From contig CACKOX010000010.1 of NCBI GenBank assembly GCA_902601865.1, positions 1 to 42,713 of the forward strand: a DNA stretch of 42,713 bases, written 5' to 3'. Of this stretch, positions 25,215 through 36,019 are shown one piece after another. The position numbers and the translations under genes were made by a program. Source of the DNA: an uncultured Alphaproteobacteria bacterium. Lineage in GTDB: Bacteria > Pseudomonadota > Alphaproteobacteria > HIMB59. Within the stretch, counting starts at the first letter, position 1, and each line of letters starts with the position of its first letter. Below the pieces are notes generated by a model that saw only the letters and a program-made list of their open reading frames with translations, was not told the origin of the DNA and made no database searches.

Positions 25215-27661
<2,447 letters not shown>

Positions 27662-27726
27662 TTAGGACATATTAGTAATCTTTTTGATACAGTATATTGA
27701 CAGTATGTCGCTTAAACCCGCTATAA
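27662..27726 (-). promoter_or_regulatory. Upstream region of the oxidase operon (repeats, possible promoters)
   Basis: This is the longest gene-free gap in the window. On the plus strand ACAGTAT occurs at 27689-27695 and 27700-27706, a direct repeat one helical turn apart. The second copy sits inside the short inverted repeat GACA-GTA-TGTC. The minus strand carries TATACT (27696-27691), a plausible -10 for ctaC, with no good -35. The plus strand carries TTGACA (27697-27702) and TATAAT (27722-27727) separated by 19 bases, which would read antisense to rsmE. The layout suggests a regulator site, but none is identified. Confidence 0.35.
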
Positions 27727-28434
27727 TTAAGAAAAATAATGAAATGTTAGACTAAGTGCGGCAATAACTGCCGTATCAGCTTTGAGAATGTTCGAACCTA
27801 AGCTCACATTCAAGAAATTTCTGGATGATTTGGAAAGAAATGCTCTCTCTTCCTCCTCAAATCCTCCCTCAGGCCCAATCACTACTAAAATTTCACTATT
27901 TGATTTAATTTTAGCTTGAGATAAATGAATTCCTTTGAGGTTTTCATCGAACATTAAAATTGTTTTACTAGAAATGATTTTCGATTGATTTTTTAAATCA
28001 TTCAAATCATGAATATTAGGGATAGATAATCTTTCACTTTGTTGAGCGGCACCTATAGCATAAGCGTTAAACTTAGTTAGATTTATTTTTGTGTTAATAG
28101 TTCTTTGAAATATTGTTGGAAATATAGATCTAATTCCCATCTCGGTAGATTGTCTGATAACTGACTCACTATTTTGATATTTAATTGGAGAAAACATTAA
28201 GTCTATTGATGTTTCTGCTTGAGGAGGTGAAACTTGACTAATTGTTTTTGCGATTAAAAAATTATTTTTAATATCTAGTATTTCAGATCTCCACTCTCCA
28301 GAAGTATTATTAAATAAAGACACTTGATCGCCAACTTTTAACCTCATTACTCTCACAAGGTGGATATAATACTTTTTTTCTAGCTCATAAGTGCTACCCT
28401 GTTTCAAAATTGAAGTACAATAAACTCTTTTCAT
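27727..28434 (-). CDS. rsmE: 16S rRNA (uracil1498-N3)-methyltransferase
   Basis: This 235-residue SPOUT-fold methyltransferase modifies 16S rRNA. The N-terminal PUA-like domain has YYIHLVRVMRLKVGDQVSLF. The SPOUT part has the knot region VVIGPEGGF (residues 185-192) and SLGSNILKADTAVIAALSL at the end, both diagnostic of RsmE. The ATG shares the palindrome CATG (28432-28435) with the divergent ubiA start, a neighbour arrangement seen in many alphaproteobacteria but without any spacer here. A TATAAT on the minus strand (28448-28443) ends 8 bases before the ATG. Confidence 0.93.
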   Translation of the reverse strand: MKRVYCTSILKQGSTYELEKKYYIHLVRVMRLKVGDQVSLFNNTSGEWRSEILDIKNNFLIAKTISQVSPPQAETSIDLMFSPIKYQNSESVIRQSTEMGIRSIFPTIFQRTINTKINLTKFNAYAIGAAQQSERLSIPNIHDLNDLKNQSKIISSKTILMFDENLKGIHLSQAKIKSNSEILVVIGPEGGFEEEERAFLSKSSRNFLNVSLGSNILKADTAVIAALSLTFHYFS

Positions 28435-29341
28435 GAATACCGATTATAAGAATAATTTAATTTTTAAATTATTACCACCATTCACACACTCTTATCTCTC
28501 TTTAGTTAGACTAGATAAGCCAATAGGTTTTCTTCTTCTTTTTTACCCAGTTGGCTTTGTTTTAGCATCCTCAGGCGATATTATGTCTAATAATGTTTTA
28601 GTTTTATTTCTTATATTTTTTCTTGGTTCAATAGTTATGAGATCTGCTGGATGTATAGTTAATGATTTAATTGACACAGATATAGATAAGAAAGTAATCA
28701 GGACAAAAAATAGAGCTTTAGCATCCTCAAAAATTAGTATTAAGAATGCTTTAATTCTTTTCATTACTCTTTTAGTAATAGGATTTTTAATTCTCATACA
28801 ATTAAATTATGAGGCAATTATTTTAGGTATAGTTATCACACCTTTAATAGCCTTATACCCTCTGGCGAAAAGATTTTTTATTTTACCTCAATTTATTTTA
28901 GCTTTGACATATAATTGGGGGTGTTTTATTGGCTGGGCAGCACTTGGCTCAAACATTCCTTTCTCATCTATCTTTATTTTATATTTATCATTAATTTTTT
29001 GGACTTTAGCTTACGATACTATTTATGCAACGCAGGATGAAAAGGAGGACAAGAATTTAAATCTGTACTCTAGCACTTTGTTATTTGGATCAAAAAAAAT
29101 GATTTTTTTAAACATAATGATTATCACTAAGTATTTTTTGTTAATTTTTTATGGGAGTAGTTTGGATTTTGGATTTATATTTAATATTTTAGTCCTTGCA
29201 ATTTCTATAATAAATTTAATAGATCTTAATATAATATGGAAAAATAAGCCTGAAAATGCTGGCTCATACTTCTCTCGCAATAACTATTACGGTATCAGCC
29301 TTCTTTTTAGTATAATAATAGGTAGTCATTTTAATGTCTGA
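28433..29341 (+). CDS. ubiA: 4-hydroxybenzoate polyprenyltransferase
   Basis: This 302-residue membrane enzyme of ubiquinone synthesis attaches the polyprenyl tail to 4-hydroxybenzoate. It has about eight membrane helices. The two Asp-rich motifs are N77-D-L-I-D81-T-D83 (in IVNDLIDTDIDKKV) and YDTIYATQDEKED. The start has YLSLVRLDKPIGFLLLFYP, typical of UbiA. The product would feed the quinone pool used by the oxidase chain. The stop overlaps msbA by 8 bases (ATGTCTGA), so the gene leads the lipid A run. A TACAAT lies 11 bases before the ATG. Confidence 0.94.
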   Translation: MNTDYKNNLIFKLLPPFTHSYLSLVRLDKPIGFLLLFYPVGFVLASSGDIMSNNVLVLFLIFFLGSIVMRSAGCIVNDLIDTDIDKKVIRTKNRALASSKISIKNALILFITLLVIGFLILIQLNYEAIILGIVITPLIALYPLAKRFFILPQFILALTYNWGCFIGWAALGSNIPFSSIFILYLSLIFWTLAYDTIYATQDEKEDKNLNLYSSTLLFGSKKMIFLNIMIITKYFLLIFYGSSLDFGFIFNILVLAISIINLIDLNIIWKNKPENAGSYFSRNNYYGISLLFSIIIGSHFNV

Positions 29342-31061
29342 ATCTAGAAAACATTTTATAAGAATCTCTAAATTATTTCTTAATTTCAAATTAAAAATGT
29401 TCATTGCTATTTTGTGTATGATCATTGCAGCTTTATGCACTGGCTTTCATGCCTGGTTAGTTAAACCAGCATTAGACAATGTTTTAATTAATGCTGACAC
29501 ATTTTATCTATATTTTATTCCCTTAGCTATTTTGATTACAGGAATAATAAAAGGATTAGTAACCTATATTCAAATCACATCTCTTCAATTTATGAGTCAT
29601 AGGATAATTGAGAAACTTAGACGTGATGTTTTTAAGAACATAATTAATGTTCATTACGGGTTTTTTATTAAAAATAAAACAGGATCTTTAATAACAAGAA
29701 TTACTACAGATACCTATTACCTAAGTGGAGCAATGGCTAATACGTATACTGCGTTGATTAAAGATTCTCTGACTTTAGCAGTCTTAATAGGAAATATGTT
29801 TTATCAAAATTGGAAATTAGCATGTATTTCAATAGTTATCTTCCCATTAGCGATTGTTCCTGTCAGAGTTTTAGGAAAAAAAATAAGAAGGGTTACTAAA
29901 AATTTACAAGAACAAGTTGGGACACTAGCTTCAAATTTAGAGGAAGTTTTTAGAGGCATAAAGAATGTAAAATCTTTTAACGCAGAAAATTTTGAAATCA
30001 AAAGAGTTAATAGAGAAATTGAACATGCAAGGGAATTAAATTTTAAACAGGAAAAAATTACTGCCCGATCCAGACCTTTTACAGAAACTCTAGGTTCAAT
30101 GGCAGCTGGTTTAGCAATATTTGGTGGGGGTGTTTTTGTAATCAATGAAAATATGACAGCTGGGCAATTAATGAGTTTTTTAGTAAGTTTAATGTTAGCC
30201 TATGCTCCACTTAAAAACCTTATAAATGTGAATGTTTTGCTTCAAAGTGGTCTGGGTGCTGCATCTAGAATATTTGAGTATATAGATTATAAAAATGAAA
30301 CAATTGGTGGATCCAAGGCAATTAAAAATTTTAATACATTAATTTTAAAAAATGTTTTTTTTAAATATGAAAACACAAACAAAAATATAATAGATGGAGT
30401 GAATTTTGAAGTAGAGGCAGGTAAAAAAATTGCACTTGTAGGACCCTCTGGAGGTGGTAAATCGACACTTACTGCTTTGTGTTTGAGATTATTTGATATT
30501 TCTAGAGGTGAAATTAGAATAAATGAAACTGATATCAAAAAATTAAAACTAAGTAATCTAAGGAATATATTTAGCCTAGTCAGCCAAGACACAGTTCTAT
30601 TTGATGGAACTATCTTGGAAAATATAAAATATAATTCCAGTATTAGACTAACTGATGTTAACCATTTTGCTAACATTGCATGTGTAAATGATTTTGCAAA
30701 TAACCTGCCTGGTAAATTGAACACAAAAATTGGAGAAAATGGAGTTAAGTTATCTGGAGGGCAAAGACAAAGAATTTCAATTGCAAGGGCCCTTGCTCAA
30801 AAAAGCCCAGTTGTGCTTCTTGATGAACCAAGTTCAAATTTAGATCTTAAAACAGAGTCCAAGCTTTTTAATAATCTGTATCATGTGCCTAAAATTACGA
30901 TGGTGGTGGTAGCCCATAGATTAAGCACAATCAAAAATTTTGATGAAATTTACTATTTAGATAGTGGCAAAATTATAGAGAAAGGTAGTCATAAAACTCT
31001 AATGGCAAGGAAAAAACATTACTATAATCTTTATCAAAGACAGATTAAAAAAAATGCTTAA
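29334..31061 (+). CDS. msbA: MsbA-type ABC exporter (lipid A flippase-like)
   Basis: This 575-residue half transporter has a six-helix N-terminal membrane domain (about 20-300) and a C-terminal ATPase. Walker A is GPSGGGKSTL (about residue 370), the signature is LSGGQRQRISIARALAQ, and Walker B is PVVLLDEPSSNLD followed by the H-loop VVAHRLSTI. It is closest in kind to MsbA/LptG-like exporters of alphaproteobacteria. The position immediately before waaA, lpxK and lpxL genes makes lipid A-core flipping across the inner membrane the likely job. An 8-base overlap joins it to the DUF374 gene. Confidence 0.88.
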   Translation: MSESRKHFIRISKLFLNFKLKMFIAILCMIIAALCTGFHAWLVKPALDNVLINADTFYLYFIPLAILITGIIKGLVTYIQITSLQFMSHRIIEKLRRDVFKNIINVHYGFFIKNKTGSLITRITTDTYYLSGAMANTYTALIKDSLTLAVLIGNMFYQNWKLACISIVIFPLAIVPVRVLGKKIRRVTKNLQEQVGTLASNLEEVFRGIKNVKSFNAENFEIKRVNREIEHARELNFKQEKITARSRPFTETLGSMAAGLAIFGGGVFVINENMTAGQLMSFLVSLMLAYAPLKNLINVNVLLQSGLGAASRIFEYIDYKNETIGGSKAIKNFNTLILKNVFFKYENTNKNIIDGVNFEVEAGKKIALVGPSGGGKSTLTALCLRLFDISRGEIRINETDIKKLKLSNLRNIFSLVSQDTVLFDGTILENIKYNSSIRLTDVNHFANIACVNDFANNLPGKLNTKIGENGVKLSGGQRQRISIARALAQKSPVVLLDEPSSNLDLKTESKLFNNLYHVPKITMVVVAHRLSTIKNFDEIYYLDSGKIIEKGSHKTLMARKKHYYNLYQRQIKKNA

Positions 31062-31704
31062 AAAGCTATCGAAAAATAAATTTTTCAAAATTGTTTTTGT
31101 AAATTTAATTTATTTATCATTGTCATTAATTAGAAAAACAAGTAACTGGTCGGGGATAAATGAAGAAATCATTGAAAAACAATTACAAGATAATAAGTCA
31201 ATTATTGTTCTCATATGGCATAACCAACTTATGGGTTCAACTTTCAGTTGGAAATTTAAACCAAAATTAAGACCCGTTGCAACTTCTCATAGAGATGGTC
31301 AAATAAGCACATTGGTCCAAAGAAAATTTGGTCTAGACCCTCTTTTGCGTGAAAAAAACAAACCAACAGCTCTAATAAAAGACATTTCACTGGCAGTTAA
31401 AAATGGGGAATGCATTTATATAACTCCGGATGCCCCTCATGGACCACCATATAAAATTAATACTAATATTTATAAATTGGCTCGAAAATTTGATTTAAAA
31501 ATTGCTTTATTAACATTTAAGACAAATCGTTTTTTTCATTTAAACAATTGGGATAAATTAAAAATACCACTTCCGTTCAGCAAAGGTATTTATTTTTGGG
31601 GGAAAGAAATAATCAACCCAAGTCATTTTGATGAAAATTCATTTAATGAATTCATAATAGAAAATTTAAATAAAAATCTAAAAATAATCGATGCTTATTT
31701 TTAG
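31054..31704 (+). CDS. DUF374 lysophospholipid acyltransferase-like protein
   Basis: This 216-residue protein has one N-terminal hydrophobic stretch (about 12-24). The core shows the DUF374 pattern: IVLIWHNQLMG (the His that replaces the HX4D position in this family), ATSHRDGQISTLVQRKFG, and ITPDAPHGPPYKINTNIYKLA. DUF374 proteins lie beside waaA and msbA in many alphaproteobacteria and belong to the acyltransferase superfamily. Their substrate is not firmly known; a lipid A-related acylation is inferred from position. It overlaps msbA by 8 and waaA by 14 bases. Confidence 0.82.
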   Translation: MLKKLSKNKFFKIVFVNLIYLSLSLIRKTSNWSGINEEIIEKQLQDNKSIIVLIWHNQLMGSTFSWKFKPKLRPVATSHRDGQISTLVQRKFGLDPLLREKNKPTALIKDISLAVKNGECIYITPDAPHGPPYKINTNIYKLARKFDLKIALLTFKTNRFFHLNNWDKLKIPLPFSKGIYFWGKEIINPSHFDENSFNEFIIENLNKNLKIIDAYF

Positions 31705-32851
31705 CTATAGATTATTACAAGTTATATTCTTTCCAATAATTTTATTTATTGGTCTCATCAGAATTTATAATAAAAAAGAAAATTATCTATCATATATCCA
31801 AAAAGTTTTTTCAAGTCAAAATTACGAACAAATTAGAAGAAGTGACTACTTAATTCATTTTGCTAGTATAGGTGAATTAAATTCTATTAAATATTTAATA
31901 GATTATTTAGATAACAATAAAATTGTTTTATCATGTTCTACATTATCATCTTTTGAGTTATCAAAGAAAAGATATCCTAATCTATTTTGTATATTTCTTC
32001 CTTTAGATTTTTTTTGGAATGTAAATAAGTTTTTATCAAAAACTAATTTTAAAAAAATCTTATGGATAGACTCAGAAATTTGGCCAAATTGGTTATTAAT
32101 TTCAAATCAAAAAAATTTGAAAAACATTTTAATAAATGGGAGAATTTCAGATAAAAGTTATGCCAGATGGTCTAAATATCCAAAATTAAGCAAAATAATT
32201 GGAAATCAGTATAATTTAATCTTTGCTCAAAGTAAAAAAGATCAGAATAAGATTAGTAATATATTTGGGAGATTGGTTTATTTTTATGGAAACTTAAAAT
32301 TTAATATTAAAACAAATATACCAAAGTCCAAAAAAAAGATTGTCTGTTTTGCAAGTATTCATCTAACTGAATATGATAAAGTATTGAATATAATAAAAAG
32401 TTTGAATTTAAACGAAATACATGAAGTTGTGATTATACCTCGTCATATTCAATATTTTGAAAACCTAAACAAAAAAGTTTTAACTGAGAATTTAAAAAAA
32501 ATAACAATTCATAATAAATTTGGAGATAGCATGTCTATATTTGAGCGTTCTAAAATAGTCTTTATGGGTGGTTCTTTAATAGAGCATGGCGGACAGAATC
32601 CGCTAGAACCTCTTTCGTATGGATGCTTTGTGCTATCGGGAAGTTTTAATAAAAATTTTGAGGAAATATACCTTGATCTTGAGAAACTTAACCTTTGCAA
32701 AACAATGAATAGTGATAACTTAGGCTTGATAAGTAACGAAATTAATAATTTGGTAAAAGTTGACTTTCATAATTCAACAGAAATTGAAAATTTTATCAGT
32801 ACTAATAGAAATAGTTTAAAAAATATCACTGAAATGATTGAAAAATGTTAA
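31691..32851 (+). CDS. waaA: 3-deoxy-D-manno-octulosonic acid (Kdo) transferase
   Basis: This 386-residue GT-30 family glycosyltransferase is anchored by one N-terminal helix (about 8-25). The catalytic glutamate is E62 in IHFASIGELNSI, and WIDSEIWPNWL follows the usual spacing. The CMP-Kdo-binding C-terminal domain has IIPRHIQYF and MGGSLIEHGGQNPLEPLSYG, the most diagnostic block. It transfers Kdo to lipid A precursor in the cytoplasmic leaflet. Overlaps of 14 and 7 bases with its neighbours place it tightly in one message. Confidence 0.92.
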   Translation: MLIFSYRLLQVIFFPIILFIGLIRIYNKKENYLSYIQKVFSSQNYEQIRRSDYLIHFASIGELNSIKYLIDYLDNNKIVLSCSTLSSFELSKKRYPNLFCIFLPLDFFWNVNKFLSKTNFKKILWIDSEIWPNWLLISNQKNLKNILINGRISDKSYARWSKYPKLSKIIGNQYNLIFAQSKKDQNKISNIFGRLVYFYGNLKFNIKTNIPKSKKKIVCFASIHLTEYDKVLNIIKSLNLNEIHEVVIIPRHIQYFENLNKKVLTENLKKITIHNKFGDSMSIFERSKIVFMGGSLIEHGGQNPLEPLSYGCFVLSGSFNKNFEEIYLDLEKLNLCKTMNSDNLGLISNEINNLVKVDFHNSTEIENFISTNRNSLKNITEMIEKC

Positions 32852-33810
32852 AAGCTCCTAAATTTTGGTATCAAAAATCAATTTCTTTGAACGCTCTTCT
32901 TCTATCTCCATTATCAATAATATGGTCGTTTGGAAATTTTATTAAAAGAAAATTTACAAAAGTTCAAAAAATAAACTTACCTGTGATTGCTGTGGGAAGT
33001 GCTATTATTGGTGGTTCTGGCAAAACACCATCAGTTTTATACATCTGTAGAGAACTAAAAAAAATGGGTTATAAGCCTCATATTATTTCTAGAGGTTATG
33101 GGGGGTCTACAACTATTGATGAAGTTATAAAAGTAAAACCTCATATGGACTTTAATTTTGTGGGAGATGAAGCCTTAATGATGTCAAATTATTTTACAAC
33201 ATGGGTTAGTAAAAATAAATTTCATGCGATGCTTTCAGCAAAAGAAGATGGAGCAAATATACTTGTTTTAGACGACGCACTTCAATCTTATAATGTATAT
33301 AAAAATATATCTATTTATGTATATGACTCTATTCAATCATTTGGGAATAGACTCTTAGTCCCTTCAGGGCCTTTGAGGGAGTCGGTAAAAAATGCAATTA
33401 AAAAATCTCAAATATTTTTTTTAATAAATACTGAAGAATGTAATGATTTACAAGAGAGTCACTTTAAACATATTTTAAAATTTAAGATTGAAATAAGTCC
33501 AGAATTCAAAGAAAAAAAATTAATCGCTTTTGCAGGTCTAGGTTTTAATAAAAAATTCTTTGATCAATTAAAATCTGAAAATTTAAATTTAGTATTAACA
33601 AAAGAATTTCCAGATCATCATCAATATACTATTGATGATATATTTTTATTATTAGATCAAGCTAATAAAAATGATGCTTTTTTAGTAACGACTGAGAAAG
33701 ATCATGTAAGAATACCTGATGAGTTTAAAAGCTCTGTTGGAATTATTTATGGAGAGATAGTATCTGATAATAACATAGAATTTGCTACAGAAATTGAAAA
33801 ATATATTTAA
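32845..33810 (+). CDS. lpxK: Tetraacyldisaccharide 4'-kinase
   Basis: This 321-residue lipid A kinase has an N-terminal membrane helix (about 15-32) and the Walker A loop VGSAIIGGSGKTPSV (50-64). Further family segments are PHIISRGYGG, VGDEALMM, ILVLDDALQSYNV and FPDHHQYT, then VTTEKDHVRIP near the end. It phosphorylates the 4' position of the disaccharide. It overlaps waaA by 7 bases (ATGTTAA), and its end overlaps the start of the acyltransferase gene. Confidence 0.93.
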   Translation: MLKAPKFWYQKSISLNALLLSPLSIIWSFGNFIKRKFTKVQKINLPVIAVGSAIIGGSGKTPSVLYICRELKKMGYKPHIISRGYGGSTTIDEVIKVKPHMDFNFVGDEALMMSNYFTTWVSKNKFHAMLSAKEDGANILVLDDALQSYNVYKNISIYVYDSIQSFGNRLLVPSGPLRESVKNAIKKSQIFFLINTEECNDLQESHFKHILKFKIEISPEFKEKKLIAFAGLGFNKKFFDQLKSENLNLVLTKEFPDHHQYTIDDIFLLLDQANKNDAFLVTTEKDHVRIPDEFKSSVGIIYGEIVSDNNIEFATEIEKYI

Positions 33811-34657
33811 AATTTTTAGAAATTACTTTGAGTTTATAATTTTTCTAATCCTTAAAAATATTATGGGATTATTTAGTTTTAATTTTGCCTCAAATTTTGG
33901 GGGAGTTTTAGTTGGTTTTTTTGGAAAATATTCAAAATACAAACAAATAATAAAACGCAATATAGAAGTATTAAATTTAAACAATGAGGCAAGTGCAGAT
34001 TTAGTAAAAAATAACTTGATAGAAACTGGTAAAGTTTTTTTTGAATTTTTTAACTTAAATAAATTTGATTGGGATAATATTAGTATTGAAAATAAGGATA
34101 TATTTAATGAAATCAAATCTCATCAAGGTCCAAAAATTTTTATATCTGCACACATTGGAAACTGGGAACTAACTAGAAATTTTATATTACGAAACGGTTT
34201 TACTCTACACTCAGTTTATAGACAGGCTAATAACGAAAAAATTGATAATTATATTCAGAAATATAGAAAGAATGATAATGCTTTTTTTTACAAAAAAGGC
34301 TCTGAGAGTGCTAAATCTATGATTAAAGCACTAAAGCAAAATGAAGATTTAGCACTTTTAATTGATCAAAGAGATAGTAGTGGCGTAAAAATTGATTTTC
34401 TTGGAAGAAAAGCTTTAGCAACAGATGGTTTTGCTAATTTAGCAATCAAATACAAAACAATGATTTGCCCTGTATACTCAATTAGAAATAAAAATGGGAC
34501 ATTTCAAATGATCGTCGAAAAACCTATGCACTATGATCAGTATAAAAACTATGATGCCAAAGAGTTAGTTGAAATAATCCATAAAAAATATTTTGAGAAA
34601 TGGATTATGCACTCTCCATCACAATGGTTATGGGTACATCAAAGATGGAAGCTATAG
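33782..34657 (+). CDS. lpxL: Lipid A biosynthesis acyltransferase (LpxL/HtrB family)
   Basis: This protein of up to 291 residues has a membrane helix near residues 13-33 and the acyltransferase motif H124-I-G-N-W-E129 (SAHIGNWELTRNF), followed by LLIDQRDSSGVKIDFLGRKA (the typical D-Q-R segment) and a final QWLWVHQRWK. It adds a secondary acyl chain to Kdo-lipid A. The start is uncertain: TTG at 33782 gives a 29-base overlap with lpxK, and a second in-frame TTG at 33794 gives 17. Neither has a clear ribosome-binding site. The 3' end overlaps convergent xseA by 6 bases. Confidence 0.88.
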   Translation: MLQKLKNIFKIFRNYFEFIIFLILKNIMGLFSFNFASNFGGVLVGFFGKYSKYKQIIKRNIEVLNLNNEASADLVKNNLIETGKVFFEFFNLNKFDWDNISIENKDIFNEIKSHQGPKIFISAHIGNWELTRNFILRNGFTLHSVYRQANNEKIDNYIQKYRKNDNAFFYKKGSESAKSMIKALKQNEDLALLIDQRDSSGVKIDFLGRKALATDGFANLAIKYKTMICPVYSIRNKNGTFQMIVEKPMHYDQYKNYDAKELVEIIHKKYFEKWIMHSPSQWLWVHQRWKL

Positions 34658-35989
34658 CTTTTTTTTAATATTAATAACTCCATCTTTTAAAGTAACATCA
34701 AAAAATTCTAATTTTTTTAGAGATTGAACACTTTTAACAATTTTGTTATCTGATTTCAATATTGCATATCCTTTTTTTAGATTTCTCTCTATTGAAGAAG
34801 TATTAAGTATCTTGTTAAGTAAATATAATTTTTGAGATAATATTTTTAATTTATTCATGACAAAATTTTTATTATTAAAATTAATGTATTGAATTTTATT
34901 TTGTATCTCAGATATTTTTTGTTTAGGACTACTTTCTTGCAGTCTTATTAAAAGATCATTAAATAAATTTGATTTATTGTAAAATGAATTACTAACAATT
35001 TCTAAATTCTCATTATTTATTTTACTTAATTTGCTCTCAATATCTTTGACTTTATTTGAAAAATAGTTAACTGAATTTTTAAATTTCAATAAAAGTTGCT
35101 CAGCGAGTTTATATCTTTGTTCAATAGAATAATTAAGTTTTTCTTGTAAATCCTGTATGTGATTAAATAGACGATTTTTATCAGGAACAGCGATTTCAGC
35201 TGCTGCAGTGGGTGTTGGTGCACGCAAATCAGAGACATAATCTAATAAGGTGTAATCAGTCTCATGGCCGATAGCGGAGATATTAGGAATTTTTAAATTG
35301 AAAACTCTTTTAATTAAATCTGGCTCGTTAAATGGCATTAACTCTTCTAAAGAACCTCCTCCTCTGGCGAATATAATTAAATCAGGCTTTAATAGATCTT
35401 TTGTCTCATGATTTTCAATCAAATCTAGAAAATCAATAATTTCAATATGAGAATTTTTACCTTGAACAGAAATAGGATAGACCTGAATTTGTGTAATGGG
35501 AAATCTTTCAGAAATTCTGTGAATTATATCATGAATTACTGAACCAGATGCAGATGTTAGCACCCCAATTAATTTAGGATACTTGGGTAGTTTTTTTTTT
35601 ATATTTTCATCAAAAAATCCCATCGAAGATAATTCTTTTTTTCTATCTTCGATAAGCTTTAAAATTGAGCCAGTCCCACTGTATTCTACTTGGTCAATAA
35701 TGAGTTGATATACAGATCTCCCAAATTTAGAATAAGAAGTTATCCTTCCATAAAAGTTATATTCAGTCCCCTCTTCAATTTTAATTTGTAGATTTTCATA
35801 ACTCCCTTTCCAACATATGCATGATATAACTTCATCATTTTCCTTGATTGAAAAATATACATGACCAGAACTAGCTATAGTCACTGATCCTGTCTCACCA
35901 ACTAACTTTAAATATGCATAGTTTTCTTCTAATAAATCTTTTATTGACTTATTCAGTTGTGATACAGTGTATTCAGGAATATTATTCAC
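34652..35989 (-). CDS. xseA: Exodeoxyribonuclease VII large subunit
   Basis: This 445-residue protein has an N-terminal OB-fold (about 1-100, including SSGHVYFSIKEND), a catalytic domain with GVLTSASGSVIHDI, LIIFARGGGSLEELMPFNEP and AIGHETDYTLLDYVSDLRAP, and a long Lys/Asn-rich coiled C-terminal region. It degrades single-stranded DNA with XseB (not in the window). I start at the GTG at 35989, which gives the standard IPEYTVSQLN beginning. The frame stays open to an ATG at 36058, but that would overlap purD and add 23 residues not found in the family. TATATT lies just 6 bases before the GTG. Confidence 0.93.
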   Translation of the reverse strand: MNNIPEYTVSQLNKSIKDLLEENYAYLKLVGETGSVTIASSGHVYFSIKENDEVISCICWKGSYENLQIKIEEGTEYNFYGRITSYSKFGRSVYQLIIDQVEYSGTGSILKLIEDRKKELSSMGFFDENIKKKLPKYPKLIGVLTSASGSVIHDIIHRISERFPITQIQVYPISVQGKNSHIEIIDFLDLIENHETKDLLKPDLIIFARGGGSLEELMPFNEPDLIKRVFNLKIPNISAIGHETDYTLLDYVSDLRAPTPTAAAEIAVPDKNRLFNHIQDLQEKLNYSIEQRYKLAEQLLLKFKNSVNYFSNKVKDIESKLSKINNENLEIVSNSFYNKSNLFNDLLIRLQESSPKQKISEIQNKIQYINFNNKNFVMNKLKILSQKLYLLNKILNTSSIERNLKKGYAILKSDNKIVKSVQSLKKLEFFDVTLKDGVINIKKKL

Positions 35990-36019
35990 AAAATAAATAT
36001 ACTTTATTATGTTGTATAA

